A stretch of 64,000 nt of DNA from Bacillota bacterium (GCA_012839805.1 DUMU01000008.1:56630-120629), one strand, 5' to 3'; counted from the first letter of the stretch, positions 27,259 to 37,128 are shown. The notes: generated by a model not told the origin, from the sequence alone. Translations and numbers: made by a program.

Positions 27259-29730
27259 TCACACCACGATGTTTACCAGCTTTCCCGGAACTACGATCAC
27301 CTTCCGGGGCGTCCTGCCATTAAGGAAAGCGCGAACCCGTTCGGAGGAGAGGGCGGCTTTTTCCATCTCCTCCCGGCTAGCGGCGGCCGGGACTACCACC
27401 CGGTCCCGTAGTTTGCCGTTTATCTGTACCACAACGGTCACTTCCTCTTCCACCAGCTTCGCCGGGTCATAAACCGGCCAGGCTTGCCGGTGAACGCTCT
27501 CCTTCTCCCCCATGGCCTCCCACAACTCCTCCGCCAGGTGAGGGGCGAAGGGAGCAAGGAGCAGTATCAACGTGCGCAGCGCCTGCTCGAGCTGTTCGCC
27601 ACACTGCTCGGCTGCAGGACGGGAACGATACTCATAAAGACCGTTCACCAGCTCCATGATGGCGGCGATGGCCGTGTTGGGCTGGAAACGGTCCTGGATG
27701 TCGTGGGTGACCCGCTGGATCGTACGGTGCACGAGCCGGTCCAGTTGGGGAGAGGCGGGACCGCGAGAGGTGGCCCGATCTGCGCTCTCCTTCCAGTCCC
27801 AGAAAAGCCGCCACACCCGCTGGATGAACCGGTAGATTCCCTCGACCCCACTCTCACTCCATTCAAGATCACGGTCGGGCGGGGCGGCAAACAAGATGAA
27901 CATCCGTGCCGTATCGGCTCCGTAGCGGCCGATAATCTCCTCCGGGTCGACGATGTTACCCCGCGATTTTGACATGGCCGCTCCTCCCAGTGTTACCATG
28001 CCTTGAGTGAACAGCGCCTGGAACGGCTCTTCGAAATCGAGAAGCCCGGCGTCGTGCAGCACTTTGGTGAAGAAGCGGGAGTATAGCAGGTGCAACACCG
28101 CATGCTCGACCCCGCCTATGTACTGGTCGACCGGAAGCCAGTAATTAACGGATTGACGGTCAATCGCTTCCCGGTCGTCCCGGGCGCAGGCATAACGCAG
28201 GTAGTACCAGGATGAGTCGATGAAGGTGTCCATGGTGTCGGTCTCCCGGCGAGCCTTCCCGCCGCAGCGGGGGCAGCGGGTGTTTACGAACTCTTCGACG
28301 CCAAGCAGCGGGGAAAGCCCGCCCGGCCGAAAGTCCACCTGGCGTGGCAATAGCACGGGGAGATCTTCCTTGGGCACCGGTACGATTCCGCAGCGGTCGC
28401 AGTACACCAGAGGAATGGGCGCTCCCCAGTACCGCTGCCGGCTGATCAGCCAGTCCCGCAGCCGGTACTGCACCTTAGGACGGCCTGCCCCCCGTTCTTC
28501 CAGCCAGCGGACCACCCGGGCCTTTCCCTCTTCGCTGGGTGTCCCATCAAACGGCCCCGAGTTGATCATGATCCCGGGTTCTTCATAAGCGGCCTCCATG
28601 GCTTCGGCCGATACCGGGCCACCATCCGGAGAGATGACCGGCACAATGCGGATGCCGTAGCGGCGGGCGAACTCGAAGTCCCGCTGGTCGTGAGCCGGGA
28701 CGCCCATCACGGCACCGGTCCCGTACTCCATCAGGACGTAATTGCCGACCCATATCTCGACGGGTTGGCCGTTCGCCGGGTTGATGGCCCGGGCTCCCGT
28801 ACGGATTCCGATCTTCTCCAGCGTGGCCCGTTCCCGTTCGGTCACAGGGACCCCCTTTTCCCTCAGCTCTCTAACCGCCCCTTCGATATCGGGGTGCCCC
28901 GCGACGAGACGGTCTACCAGCGGATGCTCGGGGGCGAGTACCATGAAGGTCACGCCAAAGAGAGTGTCCGGCCGCGTAGTAAAGACAGTAATCTTTTCCT
29001 CCAGCCCCTCCACGGGGAAGTCAATCTCTGCCCCCGTGCTTTTGCCGATCCAGTTTTGCTGCATGATCCGGACCCGCTCGGGCCAGCGGTCCAAGCGCTC
29101 CAGATCGGCCAGCAAGCGATCGGCATACGCGGTGATACGCAAATACCATTGTTCGAGATGACGCTGTTCCACCGGTGAACCGCAGCGCCAGCACGCACCG
29201 TCCACCACCTGTTCGTTGGCGAGTACCGTCTGGCAACCTGGACACCAGTTGACGCGGGCAGCCGCGCGGTAAGCCAGCCCTCGCTCGTAGAAGAGCAAAA
29301 AGAGCCACTGCGTCCAGCGGTAGTACTCCGGGTCACAGGTGGCGAGTTCTCGCTCCCAGTCGTAGCCGAGGCCGAGCTTCTGCATCTGCCGGCGCATATA
29401 GGCAATGTTGGCGTATGTCCAGTCGGCCGGATGTACTCCTCGCTTGATGGCCGCGTTCTCCGCCGGCAGGCCAAACGCGTCCCAACCCATGGGATGGAGT
29501 ACTTCATAACCACGCATGCGGTAAAAACGGCTCACCACGTCTCCCAGGGCGTAATTGCGCACGTGTCCCATGTGGAGCCGCCCGGAGGGATACGGGAACA
29601 TCTCGAGGCAGTAGAACTTCTGCCGGTCGGGTCGTGGAGTCGCACGGTAGATGCCCTGTTCTTGCCAGCGCTGCTGCCATTTGGCTTCGATTTCAGAAAA
29701 CGCATACGGTTTCACCGTTTGCCCCCCCAT
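27259..29730 (-). CDS. leuS: Leucyl-tRNA synthetase
   Basis: Class I synthetase charging tRNA-Leu, 823 residues. The HIGH motif is HMGH at residues 53-56 in [15 protein letters not shown], with a CP1 editing domain in the middle. The second signature reads AMSKS, so the first lysine of KMSKS is an alanine. Zinc-ribbon-like CPGC/CWRC and CPRC pairs are also present. It is preceded by a leucine T-box leader that contains a tRNA-Ala gene, so expression should rise when uncharged tRNA-Leu accumulates. Confidence 0.97.
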   Translation of the reverse strand: MGGQTVKPYAFSEIEAKWQQRWQEQGIYRATPRPDRQKFYCLEMFPYPSGRLHMGHVRNYALGDVVSRFYRMRGYEVLHPMGWDAFGLPAENAAIKRGVHPADWTYANIAYMRRQMQKLGLGYDWERELATCDPEYYRWTQWLFLLFYERGLAYRAAARVNWCPGCQTVLANEQVVDGACWRCGSPVEQRHLEQWYLRITAYADRLLADLERLDRWPERVRIMQQNWIGKSTGAEIDFPVEGLEEKITVFTTRPDTLFGVTFMVLAPEHPLVDRLVAGHPDIEGAVRELREKGVPVTERERATLEKIGIRTGARAINPANGQPVEIWVGNYVLMEYGTGAVMGVPAHDQRDFEFARRYGIRIVPVISPDGGPVSAEAMEAAYEEPGIMINSGPFDGTPSEEGKARVVRWLEERGAGRPKVQYRLRDWLISRQRYWGAPIPLVYCDRCGIVPVPKEDLPVLLPRQVDFRPGGLSPLLGVEEFVNTRCPRCGGKARRETDTMDTFIDSSWYYLRYACARDDREAIDRQSVNYWLPVDQYIGGVEHAVLHLLYSRFFTKVLHDAGLLDFEEPFQALFTQGMVTLGGAAMSKSRGNIVDPEEIIGRYGADTARMFILFAAPPDRDLEWSESGVEGIYRFIQRVWRLFWDWKESADRATSRGPASPQLDRLVHRTIQRVTHDIQDRFQPNTAIAAIMELVNGLYEYRSRPAAEQCGEQLEQALRTLILLLAPFAPHLAEELWEAMGEKESVHRQAWPVYDPAKLVEEEVTVVVQINGKLRDRVVVPAAASREEMEKAALSSERVRAFLNGRTPRKVIVVPGKLVNIVV

Positions 29731-30164
29731 CGGCCGGCGTGCACTCTACCTGAACCCGGCCAGTCATGACCCATAGGATCCGTAACACAAGAAGCCTCCC
29801 ACCCCGGTCAGGGGCGGGAGGCTCCCGCGGTACCACCCCGTTTGGCAGACCGCTTCCCGCAGTCAATAAACTGGTGGAGCTGAGCGGGATCGAACCGCCG
29901 ACCTCGTGAATGCCATTCACGCGCTCTCCCAGCTGAGCTACAGCCCCACGCAGAGGTCTACCCACTCTTTCGCGCTAACGGGCGAACCCGGATCCGGCTA
30001 GCCGGCGCCAGCCGGCTCATCCCGCCTGGCGTCGATTCACCGGTCACCTCCGGGGCGAGTTCGACGGATCACCGGCTTGCACCACCCGCCGGCTCCCTGT
30101 GGTCCCCGCCTACTACTCCCCATCATCGGCATCCTGGTGCGGCCACTCGTATCGTGCGCCAGCA
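29731..30164 (-). promoter_or_regulatory. Leucine T-box leader of leuS, interrupted by a tRNA-Ala gene
   Basis: The leader starts after the promoter at 30171-30200. Stem I is recognisable by AGTAGTA (30111-30117), the apical AGGGAGCCGG...GGTGCAAGCCGG segment (about 30072-30098) and the specifier CUC (Leu) at 30057-30059 in GAACTCGCC. The conserved CCCGTTAG and GAGTGGG motifs follow near 29962-29985. A 7-bp stem, GTAGACC (29955-29961) with GGTCTGC (29845-29851), takes the place of stem III and encloses tRNA-Ala. The T-box sequence GGGGTGGTACCGCGG is at 29825-29839. The terminator hairpin is at 29794-29822, a 12-bp stem followed by TTCTTGTGTT. The terminator shares GCCTCCC with the antiterminator, as expected. 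Confidence 0.9.
29872..29947 (-). tRNA. tRNA-Ala (anticodon GGC) embedded in the leuS T-box leader
   Basis: Complete 76-base cloverleaf with encoded CCA. The acceptor GGGGCTG/CAGCTCC contains the G3-U70 wobble that identifies alanine tRNAs. The D arm is GCTC/GAGC, the anticodon arm CGTGA-ATGGCAT-TCACG with anticodon GGC, and the T arm GGCGG-TTCGATC-CCGCT. All stems pair, so it does not look like a pseudogene. It lies inside the loop of the T-box stem III equivalent, 7 bases after the 5' arm and 20 bases before the 3' arm, and has no separate promoter that I can see. Confidence 0.97.
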
Positions 30165-30170
30165 GCGCTC

Positions 30171-30200
30171 ATTATACGTGACCGGAGCTCCCGCCGTCAA
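30171..30200 (-). promoter_or_regulatory. Sigma-A promoter of the leuS leader and tRNA-Ala
   Basis: Minus-strand TTGACG (30195-30200) is spaced 18 bases from a perfect TATAAT (30171-30176). It lies 21 bases past the rsfS stop and drives the T-box leader, the embedded tRNA-Ala and leuS. Confidence 0.88.
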
Positions 30201-30220
30201 CCCCCGGCCGGGACCTGCCA

Positions 30221-30694
30221 TCACACTCCGCAGGTTCCGTCACGTGCCGGCACGGCCTGGCCGCCCGAAGCGCCACCAGGTGCCGCAGCGACGGAAGCAG
30301 CCGGCGGGGCCCCGGTAGCTGCGGTGACCGGGGCGGGGGACTCAGATTCATCTTCGTCTACGGGTATTGCCTCTGACCACAGGCGTTCCAGATCATAGAA
30401 GCGCCGCATGGACTCGACGAAGACGTGAACGACGACCGCCCCGTAATCCAGCAGTACCCAGCCGGAATCGTCCTCGCCTTCCTGATGATGCAAACTAGCC
30501 CCGTCCTCCGCCAGCCGCTCCCGGATCGCCCGGGCGATGGCCCGTACCTGTATCCGGGTGGGAGCGCTGCCGATCACGAAGTAGTCGGTTACCGGCGTGA
30601 GAGAACGAACGTCCAGGATCACCACATCTTGAGCTTTCTTCTCTTCGGCGACCGCTTTGGCTTTCCGGGCCAGTTCCTCCCCCGGATTTCCCAT
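30221..30694 (-). CDS. rsfS: Ribosomal silencing factor RsfS
   Basis: RsfS/YbeB (Iojap) family, binds L14 and blocks subunit joining when nutrients are scarce; 157 residues. The conserved core DVVILDVRSLTPVTDYFVIGSA and DSGWVLLDYGAVVVHVF is complete by residue 110. An Ala/Pro/Gly-rich tail of about 45 residues follows and is not conserved. It sits after yqeK in the usual nadD-yqeK-rsfS order. Confidence 0.95.
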   Translation of the reverse strand: MGNPGEELARKAKAVAEEKKAQDVVILDVRSLTPVTDYFVIGSAPTRIQVRAIARAIRERLAEDGASLHHQEGEDDSGWVLLDYGAVVVHVFVESMRRFYDLERLWSEAIPVDEDESESPAPVTAATGAPPAASVAAAPGGASGGQAVPARDGTCGV

Positions 30695-30730
30695 GTCCCG
30701 CCTCCTTCCCGGCCCTTGCGGGCCGCCTCG

Positions 30731-31357
30731 TCATCTGCCACCCAGCCGGATGAGCAGGTCGTTTCGCATCTCGATCGCCCGCGGGTGAATCAACTCTCCC
30801 CGATCCAGCAGATAGCGCAGGGTGCTCTCGCTTGCCAGGAGGCATGCCCGCTCCAAGTCCTCATGGGCCACCTCCCGGAGCGTTTCCACCCCCGGGAACT
30901 CCCGGCCCGGCTCGATAAGGTCGGCCAGGTAAAGGATCCGCTCCAGGCGCCCCATCTCCGCTCGCCCCGTGGTATGGTAGGCTATCGCCTGCAGGAGTCC
31001 CTCATCCTCCACCTTCCAGTGTACCCGCATCCACGCGGCCATCACCGGCCCGTGGAGAAGCACCGGGAGCTTCGCCTCCACCTCGTCGACCACTATACCC
31101 AACTCCTGCGCCATTCTCAACGTTCGCTGGGATGGCCACTCTCTCATAGCGTCATGAGCCCAGGCCGCGACCTCACCCCGCACCGGGTCCTCCCCGTAAC
31201 GTCGGCAGAGCCGGGCCACCTCCTGGACCACCCCCCGGACGTGCGCTTGGCGGGCCGGTGACAGCCGGGAAGCCATCGCTCGGGCCAGCCTGCTCCACTC
31301 CTGGTATCGGTGCTGCTTGTCGCCTCCGCTCGTATTTTCCGTGGCCTGCTGCGTCAT
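30731..31357 (-). CDS. yqeK: HD-domain hydrolase YqeK (Ap4A hydrolase family)
   Basis: HD-superfamily protein of 208 residues in the YqeK family, whose characterised members hydrolyse diadenosine tetraphosphate symmetrically. The opening histidine motif (ARQAHVRGVV) and the HD pair in AAWAHDAMREW are present, followed by AIAYHTTGRAEMGRLERILYLADLIEPGR, which is the YqeK signature. A hairpin upstream (31404-31429) separates it from the RRM gene. The neighbours nadD and rsfS support the assignment. Confidence 0.93.
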   Translation of the reverse strand: MTQQATENTSGGDKQHRYQEWSRLARAMASRLSPARQAHVRGVVQEVARLCRRYGEDPVRGEVAAWAHDAMREWPSQRTLRMAQELGIVVDEVEAKLPVLLHGPVMAAWMRVHWKVEDEGLLQAIAYHTTGRAEMGRLERILYLADLIEPGREFPGVETLREVAHEDLERACLLASESTLRYLLDRGELIHPRAIEMRNDLLIRLGGR

Positions 31358-31403
31358 GCTCCTGCACTCCGGTGGTTACGGGGTATAGCGCATCAGAAAC
31401 GCT

Positions 31404-31429
31404 GCGCCGCCCCGAATCGGGGGCGGCGC
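31404..31429 (-). terminator. Terminator-like hairpin after the RRM gene
   Basis: A perfect 10-bp stem GCGCCGCCCC/GGGGCGGCGC with a 6-base loop lies 33 bases after the RRM gene stop. The following minus-strand sequence (AGCGTTTCTG) is only slightly T-rich, so it may be partial and mainly favour accumulation of the upstream transcript. Confidence 0.55.
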
Positions 31430-31461
31430 CTGCTTTCCCTTTGCTGCCGCGATGATCATGC

Positions 31462-31716
31462 CTACCGCTCCGGTCGCGGGCGCGCCTCGTTGACCACAAT
31501 CGTCCGGCCGCCCAGTTCCGAACCGTTCAGCGCCGTAATCACCTTGCCCACGTCCTCGTCGTTGACTTCGACGAAGCCAAACCCGCGCGAGCGTCCGGTG
31601 AACTTGTCGGTGATGATCCGGGAGCTCAGGACCGGTGCCACCTGGCTGAAAGCCGCGGTCAATTCCTCCTCCGTCGTCGACCAGGGGAGATTACCAACGT
31701 AAAGCGTTTTGGCCAT
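31462..31716 (-). CDS. Small RRM-domain RNA-binding protein
   Basis: An 84-residue protein made of a single RNA recognition motif. RNP2 reads LYVGNL (residues 5-10) and RNP1 reads RGFGFVEV (residues 43-50), both with the aromatic residues needed for RNA stacking. Such small RRM proteins are common in cyanobacteria and scattered in other bacteria, where they are often cold- or stress-linked; the function here is not known. It lies 21 bases after nadD, inside the obgE-proBA-nadD-yqeK-rsfS region, and is followed by a strong hairpin. Confidence 0.93.
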   Translation of the reverse strand: MAKTLYVGNLPWSTTEEELTAAFSQVAPVLSSRIITDKFTGRSRGFGFVEVNDEDVGKVITALNGSELGGRTIVVNEARPRPER

Positions 31717-31737
31717 CCCATCGTCACCTCCTTACCC

Positions 31738-32385
31738 TCACGGGTCGTCGGGCGGTACCGGCGTCGTCGCCCCATAAAGCCCGTTCTTGTAAATGTACGA
31801 GGCGACCGTCTCCGGAACGAGGTAGCGGATGGGTCGACCCGACCGGACCCGCTCCCGGATATCCGTAGAGGAGATCGCCATCGCCGGAACCTCGATCACT
31901 TTGATCTGGTCCGCATGACGCCGGTAAAGATCTCCCAGTGCGTGTTCCAATCGGTCCAAATCATAACCGGGTCGCGTCGCGGCGACGAAGGCCGAGAGAC
32001 GGAAGAGTTCATCCGGTTCCTTCCAACTTAGGATCTCGAGGATGGCATCCGCTCCCGTAATGAAATAGAACTCGGTCGCCGGCCCATAGATCTTTCGCAG
32101 GTCGGTCAAAGTATCGATGGTATAGGTGTATCCCGGCCGTTCGATGTCCACGCGGGATACATCGAAATGCGGGTTGGTGAGCGTAGCCAGGACGGCCATG
32201 GTATAGCGGTGTTTGGCGTCGGTGGTCGTCCCGGGCGGTTTGTGGGCCGGCTGCCCGGTGGGTACAAAAAGCACCTGATCCAAATGGAACTCCGCTCGCA
32301 CTGCTTCCGCGGTCACCAGGTGCCCGTAGTGGATGGGGTCGAAGGTCCCTCCCATGATACCCAACTTGTGAACTGTTTTCGCCAT
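31738..32385 (-). CDS. nadD: Nicotinate-nucleotide adenylyltransferase
   Basis: Converts nicotinate mononucleotide and ATP to deamido-NAD; 215 residues. The nucleotidyltransferase motif [11 protein letters not shown] is at residues 12-22, and the C-terminal [10 protein letters not shown] motif is present near residue 172. The [10 protein letters not shown] segment is typical of NadD. It follows proA by 18 bases in a compact operon with obgE and proBA. Confidence 0.96.
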   Translation of the reverse strand: MAKTVHKLGIMGGTFDPIHYGHLVTAEAVRAEFHLDQVLFVPTGQPAHKPPGTTTDAKHRYTMAVLATLTNPHFDVSRVDIERPGYTYTIDTLTDLRKIYGPATEFYFITGADAILEILSWKEPDELFRLSAFVAATRPGYDLDRLEHALGDLYRRHADQIKVIEVPAMAISSTDIRERVRSGRPIRYLVPETVASYIYKNGLYGATTPVPPDDP

Positions 32386-32403
32386 CTCCCAAAACCTGCC
32401 ACC

Positions 32404-33684
32404 TTACTCCGAGCGAACCTGCCCGTTGCCGTACACCCGGAATTTGGTAGTAGTCAGTTCACGCAAGCCCATGGGACCGCGGGCATGCAGCTTCTGAGTA
32501 CTGATACCGATCTCCGCTCCCATGCCGAACTGCTCTCCATCGCTGAAACGGGTGGAAGCATTCACGTATACGCAGGCCGCATCCACCTGGTCGAGGAAAC
32601 GCCCGGCCGCCTCGTAATCCCGGGTCACGATCGCTTCCGAATGCCGCGACCCGTAACGGTTGATGTGGGCGATCGCTTCGTCGAGGCTGTCTACCACTTT
32701 GATCGCCAAGATCAGATCCAGGTACTCCGTATACCAATCTTCCTCTGTAGCCGGTCGTACACCGGGTAGGATCGCCTGCGTCCGGGGGCAGCCGCGCAAC
32801 TCCACCCCCGCGGCCCGAAGGCGCGCCGCCGCGAGAGGCAGGAAACGCGCCGCGATATCCCGGTGCACGAGCAGGGTCTCCATGGCATTACAGACGGACG
32901 GCCGCTGGACTTTCGCATTGAATACTATCTCCAGCGCCATGTCCAGATCGGCGCTGGCATCCACATAGGTATGGCAGTTGCCGACCCCGGTCTCGATTAC
33001 CGGCACCCGTGCCTCCCGCACTACCGTTTGGATGAGGCCGGCTCCCCCGCGCGGGATGAGCACGTCGACGTACTCGCGAGCAGCCATGAGCGCCCGGGCG
33101 GACTCCCGCCCGGGTGTTTCGAGGAGCAAGACCGCGTCCGGGTTCACCCCGGCCTGTTCCAGTCCGGCTCGCAGTGCCGCCACGATGGCACGGTTGGAAC
33201 CGAGCGCCTCCTGGCCGCCCCGCAGGATCACGGCGTTGCCGGCCTTCAAGCACAGGCCGGCGGCGTCGGCGGTCACGTTGGGCCGTGCCTCGTAGATGAT
33301 GCCGACCACGCCGAGCGGAACCCGGACCTGCTCGATTACGAGGCCGTTGGGCCGCACGATGCGGGATATGCCTTCGCCCACGGGATCGGGCAGGGCGGCT
33401 ACGTTCCGCAATCCCCGGGCCATGGCCTCCACCCGGGCCGGCGTAAGCTTGAGACGGTCGAGGATAGCCCCGGCTCTTCCCGCTGCCGTCGCCGCCTCCA
33501 GGTCCTTGCGGTTGGCGGCGAGAATGGGCTCGGCTTGCGCGAGCAGAGCGTCGGCCATAGCTAGAAGGGCCCGGTCCTTGCGGTCACGGTGCAAAGAGGC
33601 AAGCTCCCGGCTGGCCGCGACGGCCCGGGCTCCTTTTTCGGCCACTTCTTGGGCTGCCGGCGTTGAGATCCTTTCTTCACTCAT
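32404..33684 (-). CDS. proA: Gamma-glutamyl phosphate reductase
   Basis: Second step of proline synthesis, NADPH-dependent reduction of glutamyl phosphate; 426 residues. The catalytic cysteine lies in the [15 protein letters not shown] motif, with the NAD(P)-binding [13 protein letters not shown] region before it and the [12 protein letters not shown] segment between. The ATG at 33684 is chosen because it gives the normal family N-terminus and has AGGGG upstream; the in-frame extension to 33753 is not conserved and would overlap proB. It follows proB, so the two enzymes are made together. Confidence 0.95.
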   Translation of the reverse strand: MSEERISTPAAQEVAEKGARAVAASRELASLHRDRKDRALLAMADALLAQAEPILAANRKDLEAATAAGRAGAILDRLKLTPARVEAMARGLRNVAALPDPVGEGISRIVRPNGLVIEQVRVPLGVVGIIYEARPNVTADAAGLCLKAGNAVILRGGQEALGSNRAIVAALRAGLEQAGVNPDAVLLLETPGRESARALMAAREYVDVLIPRGGAGLIQTVVREARVPVIETGVGNCHTYVDASADLDMALEIVFNAKVQRPSVCNAMETLLVHRDIAARFLPLAAARLRAAGVELRGCPRTQAILPGVRPATEEDWYTEYLDLILAIKVVDSLDEAIAHINRYGSRHSEAIVTRDYEAAGRFLDQVDAACVYVNASTRFSDGEQFGMGAEIGISTQKLHARGPMGLRELTTTKFRVYGNGQVRSE

Positions 33685-33749
33685 GTTGCATCGACCCCTT
33701 TGACAAGCACGCCCGGAACGGTGCCGCGGCAGCACCGTCAGACAGGATT

Positions 33750-34892
33750 TCACCAGGAAATCACCAGGTTGTCGCGATGGATTACCTCGTCGAAATCCCG
33801 GCGGCCCAAGATGCGTTCGATGTCGGCGGTGTGAACTCCTTTAATAGCTGCCAGTTCCGCCGCCGAATAGTTGGTGAGTCCCCGGGCGAGCTCCCGACCC
33901 GTTCCGTCTACCACCTGGACCAGGGCTCCCCGGGGGAAACTCCCCTCTACGGCGACCACCCCGGCGGCCAGCAGGCTCTTACCCTCTTCGAGCAGCGCAC
34001 GCTCCGCGCCGGCATCCACCACGATCCGTCCGCGCGGCCGGTCGTGCCCGACCACCCAACGCTTGCGGGCCGGCTGGAGCTGGCGCGGTGCGAAGACCGT
34101 ACCCACCTGCTCTCCCCTGAGAATGGCAGGAAGTGTCCCGGGGCGGGAAGCCGCCAAGACCACCGGAGTGCCACAGGAGGTAGCGATGCGCGCCGCCTCC
34201 AGCTTGGTGCGCATACCCCCCCGGCCGCGGTTGGCGTCCCCGGGTCCACCTGCCGCGGCCACCAGGTCGGGAGTGATATTCGTCACCTCCGATAGCAGGG
34301 TTGCGTCCTGGCAGCGGCGGGGATCGGCCGAGTATAATCCTTCCACATCGGTCAGTATGACCAGGAGATCGGCTCCCACCAGGGTGGCCACCAGGGCCGA
34401 GAGCGTGTCGTTGTCACCGAAGCGCAGTTCCTCTACGGCCACGGTGTCGTTTTCGTTGATGATCGGGATGCATCCCCACCGCAGAAGCTGGAACAGGGTG
34501 TTACGAGCGTTCAAGTACCGTTCTCGCCTGGCGACGTCGTCCCGGGTGAGCAGGACCTGGGCTACCGTAAACCCCCGGCGGTCGAAGGCTTGCTCATAGG
34601 CGTGCATCAGCAGGCCCTGTCCCACTGCCGCCGCGGCCTGTTGCCCCGGCAGATCCCGCGGCCGCTCGGCCAGGCCCAGGCGGCTCCGCCCTGCGGCCAC
34701 CGCTCCCGAGGAGACCAACAGTAGCTCCCGCCCTTCTGCTCGGGCCGCGGCAATCTCTCCGGCCAGCACGTCGAGCTGGCGCTGGTCCAGGCTTCCGCCG
34801 GGAGTTGTGAGGGAGCTAGTTCCCACCTTGACCACGACCCGGCGGGCGGCGGCCAGCCGTCCCCGTAAGGAGGAGGATGTCTCATCGTTCAT
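33750..34892 (-). CDS. proB: Glutamate 5-kinase
   Basis: First step of proline synthesis; 380 residues. An amino-acid kinase domain ([52 protein letters not shown]-like [11 protein letters not shown]) is followed by a C-terminal PUA domain ending in the long family-typical helix. The ATG at 34892 has AGGTGG six bases upstream; the longer frame to 34961 would overlap obgE and is rejected. In the family the PUA domain is linked to proline feedback. Confidence 0.95.
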   Translation of the reverse strand: MNDETSSSLRGRLAAARRVVVKVGTSSLTTPGGSLDQRQLDVLAGEIAAARAEGRELLLVSSGAVAAGRSRLGLAERPRDLPGQQAAAAVGQGLLMHAYEQAFDRRGFTVAQVLLTRDDVARRERYLNARNTLFQLLRWGCIPIINENDTVAVEELRFGDNDTLSALVATLVGADLLVILTDVEGLYSADPRRCQDATLLSEVTNITPDLVAAAGGPGDANRGRGGMRTKLEAARIATSCGTPVVLAASRPGTLPAILRGEQVGTVFAPRQLQPARKRWVVGHDRPRGRIVVDAGAERALLEEGKSLLAAGVVAVEGSFPRGALVQVVDGTGRELARGLTNYSAAELAAIKGVHTADIERILGRRDFDEVIHRDNLVISW

Positions 34893-34908
34893 CCGGGGCC
34901 ACCTCTCC

Positions 34909-36279
34909 TCACTCCCAAAACTCGAACTCCGTTTCGCCGATACGGACCGTATCCCCTGCACGTGCTCCCGATCGTCGCAGCAGTTCCTCGACGCCCGTGC
35001 GTTGCAGCCAGCCCAGAAACTCGCGGAGCGCCTCTTCCCCGCGGATGTCGAAACGTTCCAGGAAACGGGAGACCGCTTCTCCTTCCACCCGGAACTCGTT
35101 CCCCTGGCGGATCACCTGTATCCCGGTCTCTCGGTGTTCCTGCCTTTTTCTCTTGGCCGGCAGAGCGATGACCTTATCCGCCGTTTCTTCCCCGTCCCCC
35201 GTTCCCCGGCCGGCGAGGTCAGCTTGGCCGGTACGATAGGACTCTTCCCCCGCGGGATACGGGGCGAACGCCGGAGGCAGCCGGGCAAGGAGTGCCGCGG
35301 CGGCGTCTAAGAGTTGTCGAACTCCTTCCCCGGTGGCAGCAGAGATGGGGAAAAGGTGCGAGGGGGGTACCCCGCGTTCGCCGAGGTAGGCGGCAAACGC
35401 CGGCCAGTTCTCCCGGGCCTCACCGAGATCCAGCTTGTTGGCGGCTACGAGCTCCGCCCGTTCCCGTAGGGAGGGGTCGTACTGCCCGATCTCGTTCCGG
35501 ACAATCTCGTAGGCTCTTTCGGGAGATACCCCGGTCAACCCGGAAAGATCCACCACGTGGATAAGAAGTCGCGTCCGTTCGATGTGGCGCAGGAATTCGT
35601 GTCCCAACCCGGCTCCGGCATGGGCCCCTTCGATCAGCCCGGGGATGTCGGCAACGACAAAACTCGTACCATCCTCCCGTTCCACGACGCCGAGCTCGGG
35701 CTCGAGCGTGGTGAAGGGGTAGTCGGCGATGCGGGGACGGGCGGCACTGATGCGAGCCAAAAGCGACGACTTGCCGGCATTGGGTAGTCCGATGAGCCCC
35801 ACGTCGGCAAGGAGCTTAAGCTCCAGGCGCAAAACTCGCTCCTCCCCCGGCTGTCCCCGCTCGGCCAGGCGCGGGGTGCGGCGTCGTGGGGTGGCGAAGT
35901 ACGCGTTACCGCGTCCCCCGCGCCCGCCGCGGGCCACCAGGAAACGCTGGCCCGGCCGAACCAGATCGGCCAGGGTAACCCCCGTCTCCTCATCGATGAC
36001 CACCGTCCCCACCGGCACCGGGATCACCAGATCTTCTCCATCCTTGCCGTGCTTCAATGAGCCTTGCCCCGGAGATCCCGAACCGGCCTCGAACCGGTGG
36101 CGGTGGCGGAAAAAGGCGAGGGTGGACTGGTCGGCCCGGGCTTCGAGGTACACGTGACCCCCCCGGCCACCGTCTCCCCCATCCGGTCCCCCGCGCGGGA
36201 CGTACTTCTCCCGGCGGAAGCTGACCGCGCCGTTGCCTCCCGCTCCCGCCTTCACTTCAATCCGGGCACGATCGATCAT
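34909..36279 (-). CDS. obgE: GTPase Obg (ObgE/CgtA)
   Basis: Ribosome-assembly and stress GTPase, 456 residues. The glycine-rich Obg fold occupies about residues 1-158 ([27 protein letters not shown]), followed by the G domain with [11 protein letters not shown] and [14 protein letters not shown]-terminal OCT domain follows ([18 protein letters not shown]). In Bacillus, Obg is needed for sporulation initiation. The ribosome site GGAGGG is well placed. It is separated from rpmA by a strong terminator, so it probably begins a new transcript, but I see no clear promoter. Confidence 0.97.
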   Translation of the reverse strand: MIDRARIEVKAGAGGNGAVSFRREKYVPRGGPDGGDGGRGGHVYLEARADQSTLAFFRHRHRFEAGSGSPGQGSLKHGKDGEDLVIPVPVGTVVIDEETGVTLADLVRPGQRFLVARGGRGGRGNAYFATPRRRTPRLAERGQPGEERVLRLELKLLADVGLIGLPNAGKSSLLARISAARPRIADYPFTTLEPELGVVEREDGTSFVVADIPGLIEGAHAGAGLGHEFLRHIERTRLLIHVVDLSGLTGVSPERAYEIVRNEIGQYDPSLRERAELVAANKLDLGEARENWPAFAAYLGERGVPPSHLFPISAATGEGVRQLLDAAAALLARLPPAFAPYPAGEESYRTGQADLAGRGTGDGEETADKVIALPAKRKRQEHRETGIQVIRQGNEFRVEGEAVSRFLERFDIRGEEALREFLGWLQRTGVEELLRRSGARAGDTVRIGETEFEFWE

Positions 36280-36330
36280 CCGTTGCCCTCCGTCCTTCTC
36301 GTCCCCGAACGGTTGTCGGGATCCCAGTGC

Positions 36331-36365
36331 AAAAAAGACCCCGCAGGACTTGCCTGCAAGGTCTT
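36331..36365 (-). terminator. Intrinsic terminator after rpmA
   Basis: A 13-bp stem (AAGACCTTGCAGG with CCTGCGGGGTCTT on the minus strand, two U-G pairs) with a 5-base loop runs straight into six T residues. It ends the rplU-prp-rpmA transcript before obgE. Confidence 0.9.
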
Positions 36366-36393
36366 AAGTCGCCTTTCTTGCCCGGCTCGGGCC

Positions 36394-36735
36394 TTACTCC
36401 CGTGCTCCGGCCGTTACTTGCGCCGCCGCGGGCGGCGTCTCCTTCGAGTCAAGCGGCAACACGCTCACCCGGCGGGCGCCCTTCGGACCCTCAAACCGAA
36501 CCGTGCCGTCGATGAGAGCAAACAGAGTATCGTCACCGCCGCGCCCCACGTTACGACCGGGGCGGATGCGCGTGCCCCGCTGGCGCACGATGATATTACC
36601 GGCCAAGACGAACTGGCCGTCGGAACGCTTCACGCCCAGCCGCTTCGCATGGCTATCCCGCCCGTTGCGGGTGCTCCCCAGGCCCTTCTTATGGGCGAAA
36701 AGCTGCAGATCGAACCGCAAGCCCGTATTCACCAT
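36394..36735 (-). CDS. rpmA: 50S ribosomal protein L27 with cleavable N-terminus
   Basis: Ribosomal protein L27, 113 residues. After a short prosequence ending in LQLFA (residues 10-14) comes the mature start [23 protein letters not shown]. The LQLFA motif is the Firmicute cleavage site for the protease Prp, encoded just upstream. The C-terminus is about 20 residues longer than typical. GGAGG lies 6 bases before the ATG at 36735, which settles the start over an internal TTG that would give MRFDLQLFA. Confidence 0.96.
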   Translation of the reverse strand: MVNTGLRFDLQLFAHKKGLGSTRNGRDSHAKRLGVKRSDGQFVLAGNIIVRQRGTRIRPGRNVGRGGDDTLFALIDGTVRFEGPKGARRVSVLPLDSKETPPAAAQVTAGARE

Positions 36736-36762
36736 ATCGCCCCTCCTTCCTTCTACCGGTGG

Positions 36763-37128
36763 TCAATCAGCCTTTGACTCGCCGGGTGGTCGCGGTACGC
36801 TCTCTTCGACCACCACGTGCCGGGGGTACTGCTTTTCGATCTCCCGCAAGACCAGGAGCATCGTATCCAGCAGTACCCACGCCTTCTCCGGACTCTCCCC
36901 CTCAGCGGTGCTTGCCAGCCGGCAGACGAGCTCCCCCTTTTTCTCATCAACCCGGTAGGAAAGCTTCGCCCGGACTACTTCGAGCAGACCGAGAAGCGTT
37001 CCTTCGGTCACCGCCGAAACTGCGGCACAGACGATATCTTTCCCGGCCCGGGCGAAGCCGGCGTGCCCGTGCACCGAGAAACCCTCGACATGCCCGTGCG
37101 TTCCCCGGGTCACCAAAACCTTGATCAC
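36763..37128 (-). CDS. prp: Ribosomal-processing cysteine protease Prp
   Basis: Protease of 121 residues that removes the L27 prosequence after LQLFA. The catalytic pair is visible as His22 (GHAGFARAGKDIVC) and Cys34 (IVCAAVSAV). The gene lies between rplU and rpmA, the universal Firmicute order, and its ATG overlaps the rplU stop by 4 bases, so protease and substrate are made from one message. Confidence 0.95.
   Translation of the reverse strand: MIKVLVTRGTHGHVEGFSVHGHAGFARAGKDIVCAAVSAVTEGTLLGLLEVVRAKLSYRVDEKKGELVCRLASTAEGESPEKAWVLLDTMLLVLREIEKQYPRHVVVEESVPRPPGESKAD

Noticed and set aside
29872..29947. tRNA-Ala as a pseudogene or as a mimic within the T-box
   Set aside because: All four stems pair, identity element G3-U70, anticodon GGC and encoded CCA are intact, so a functional tRNA is more likely.
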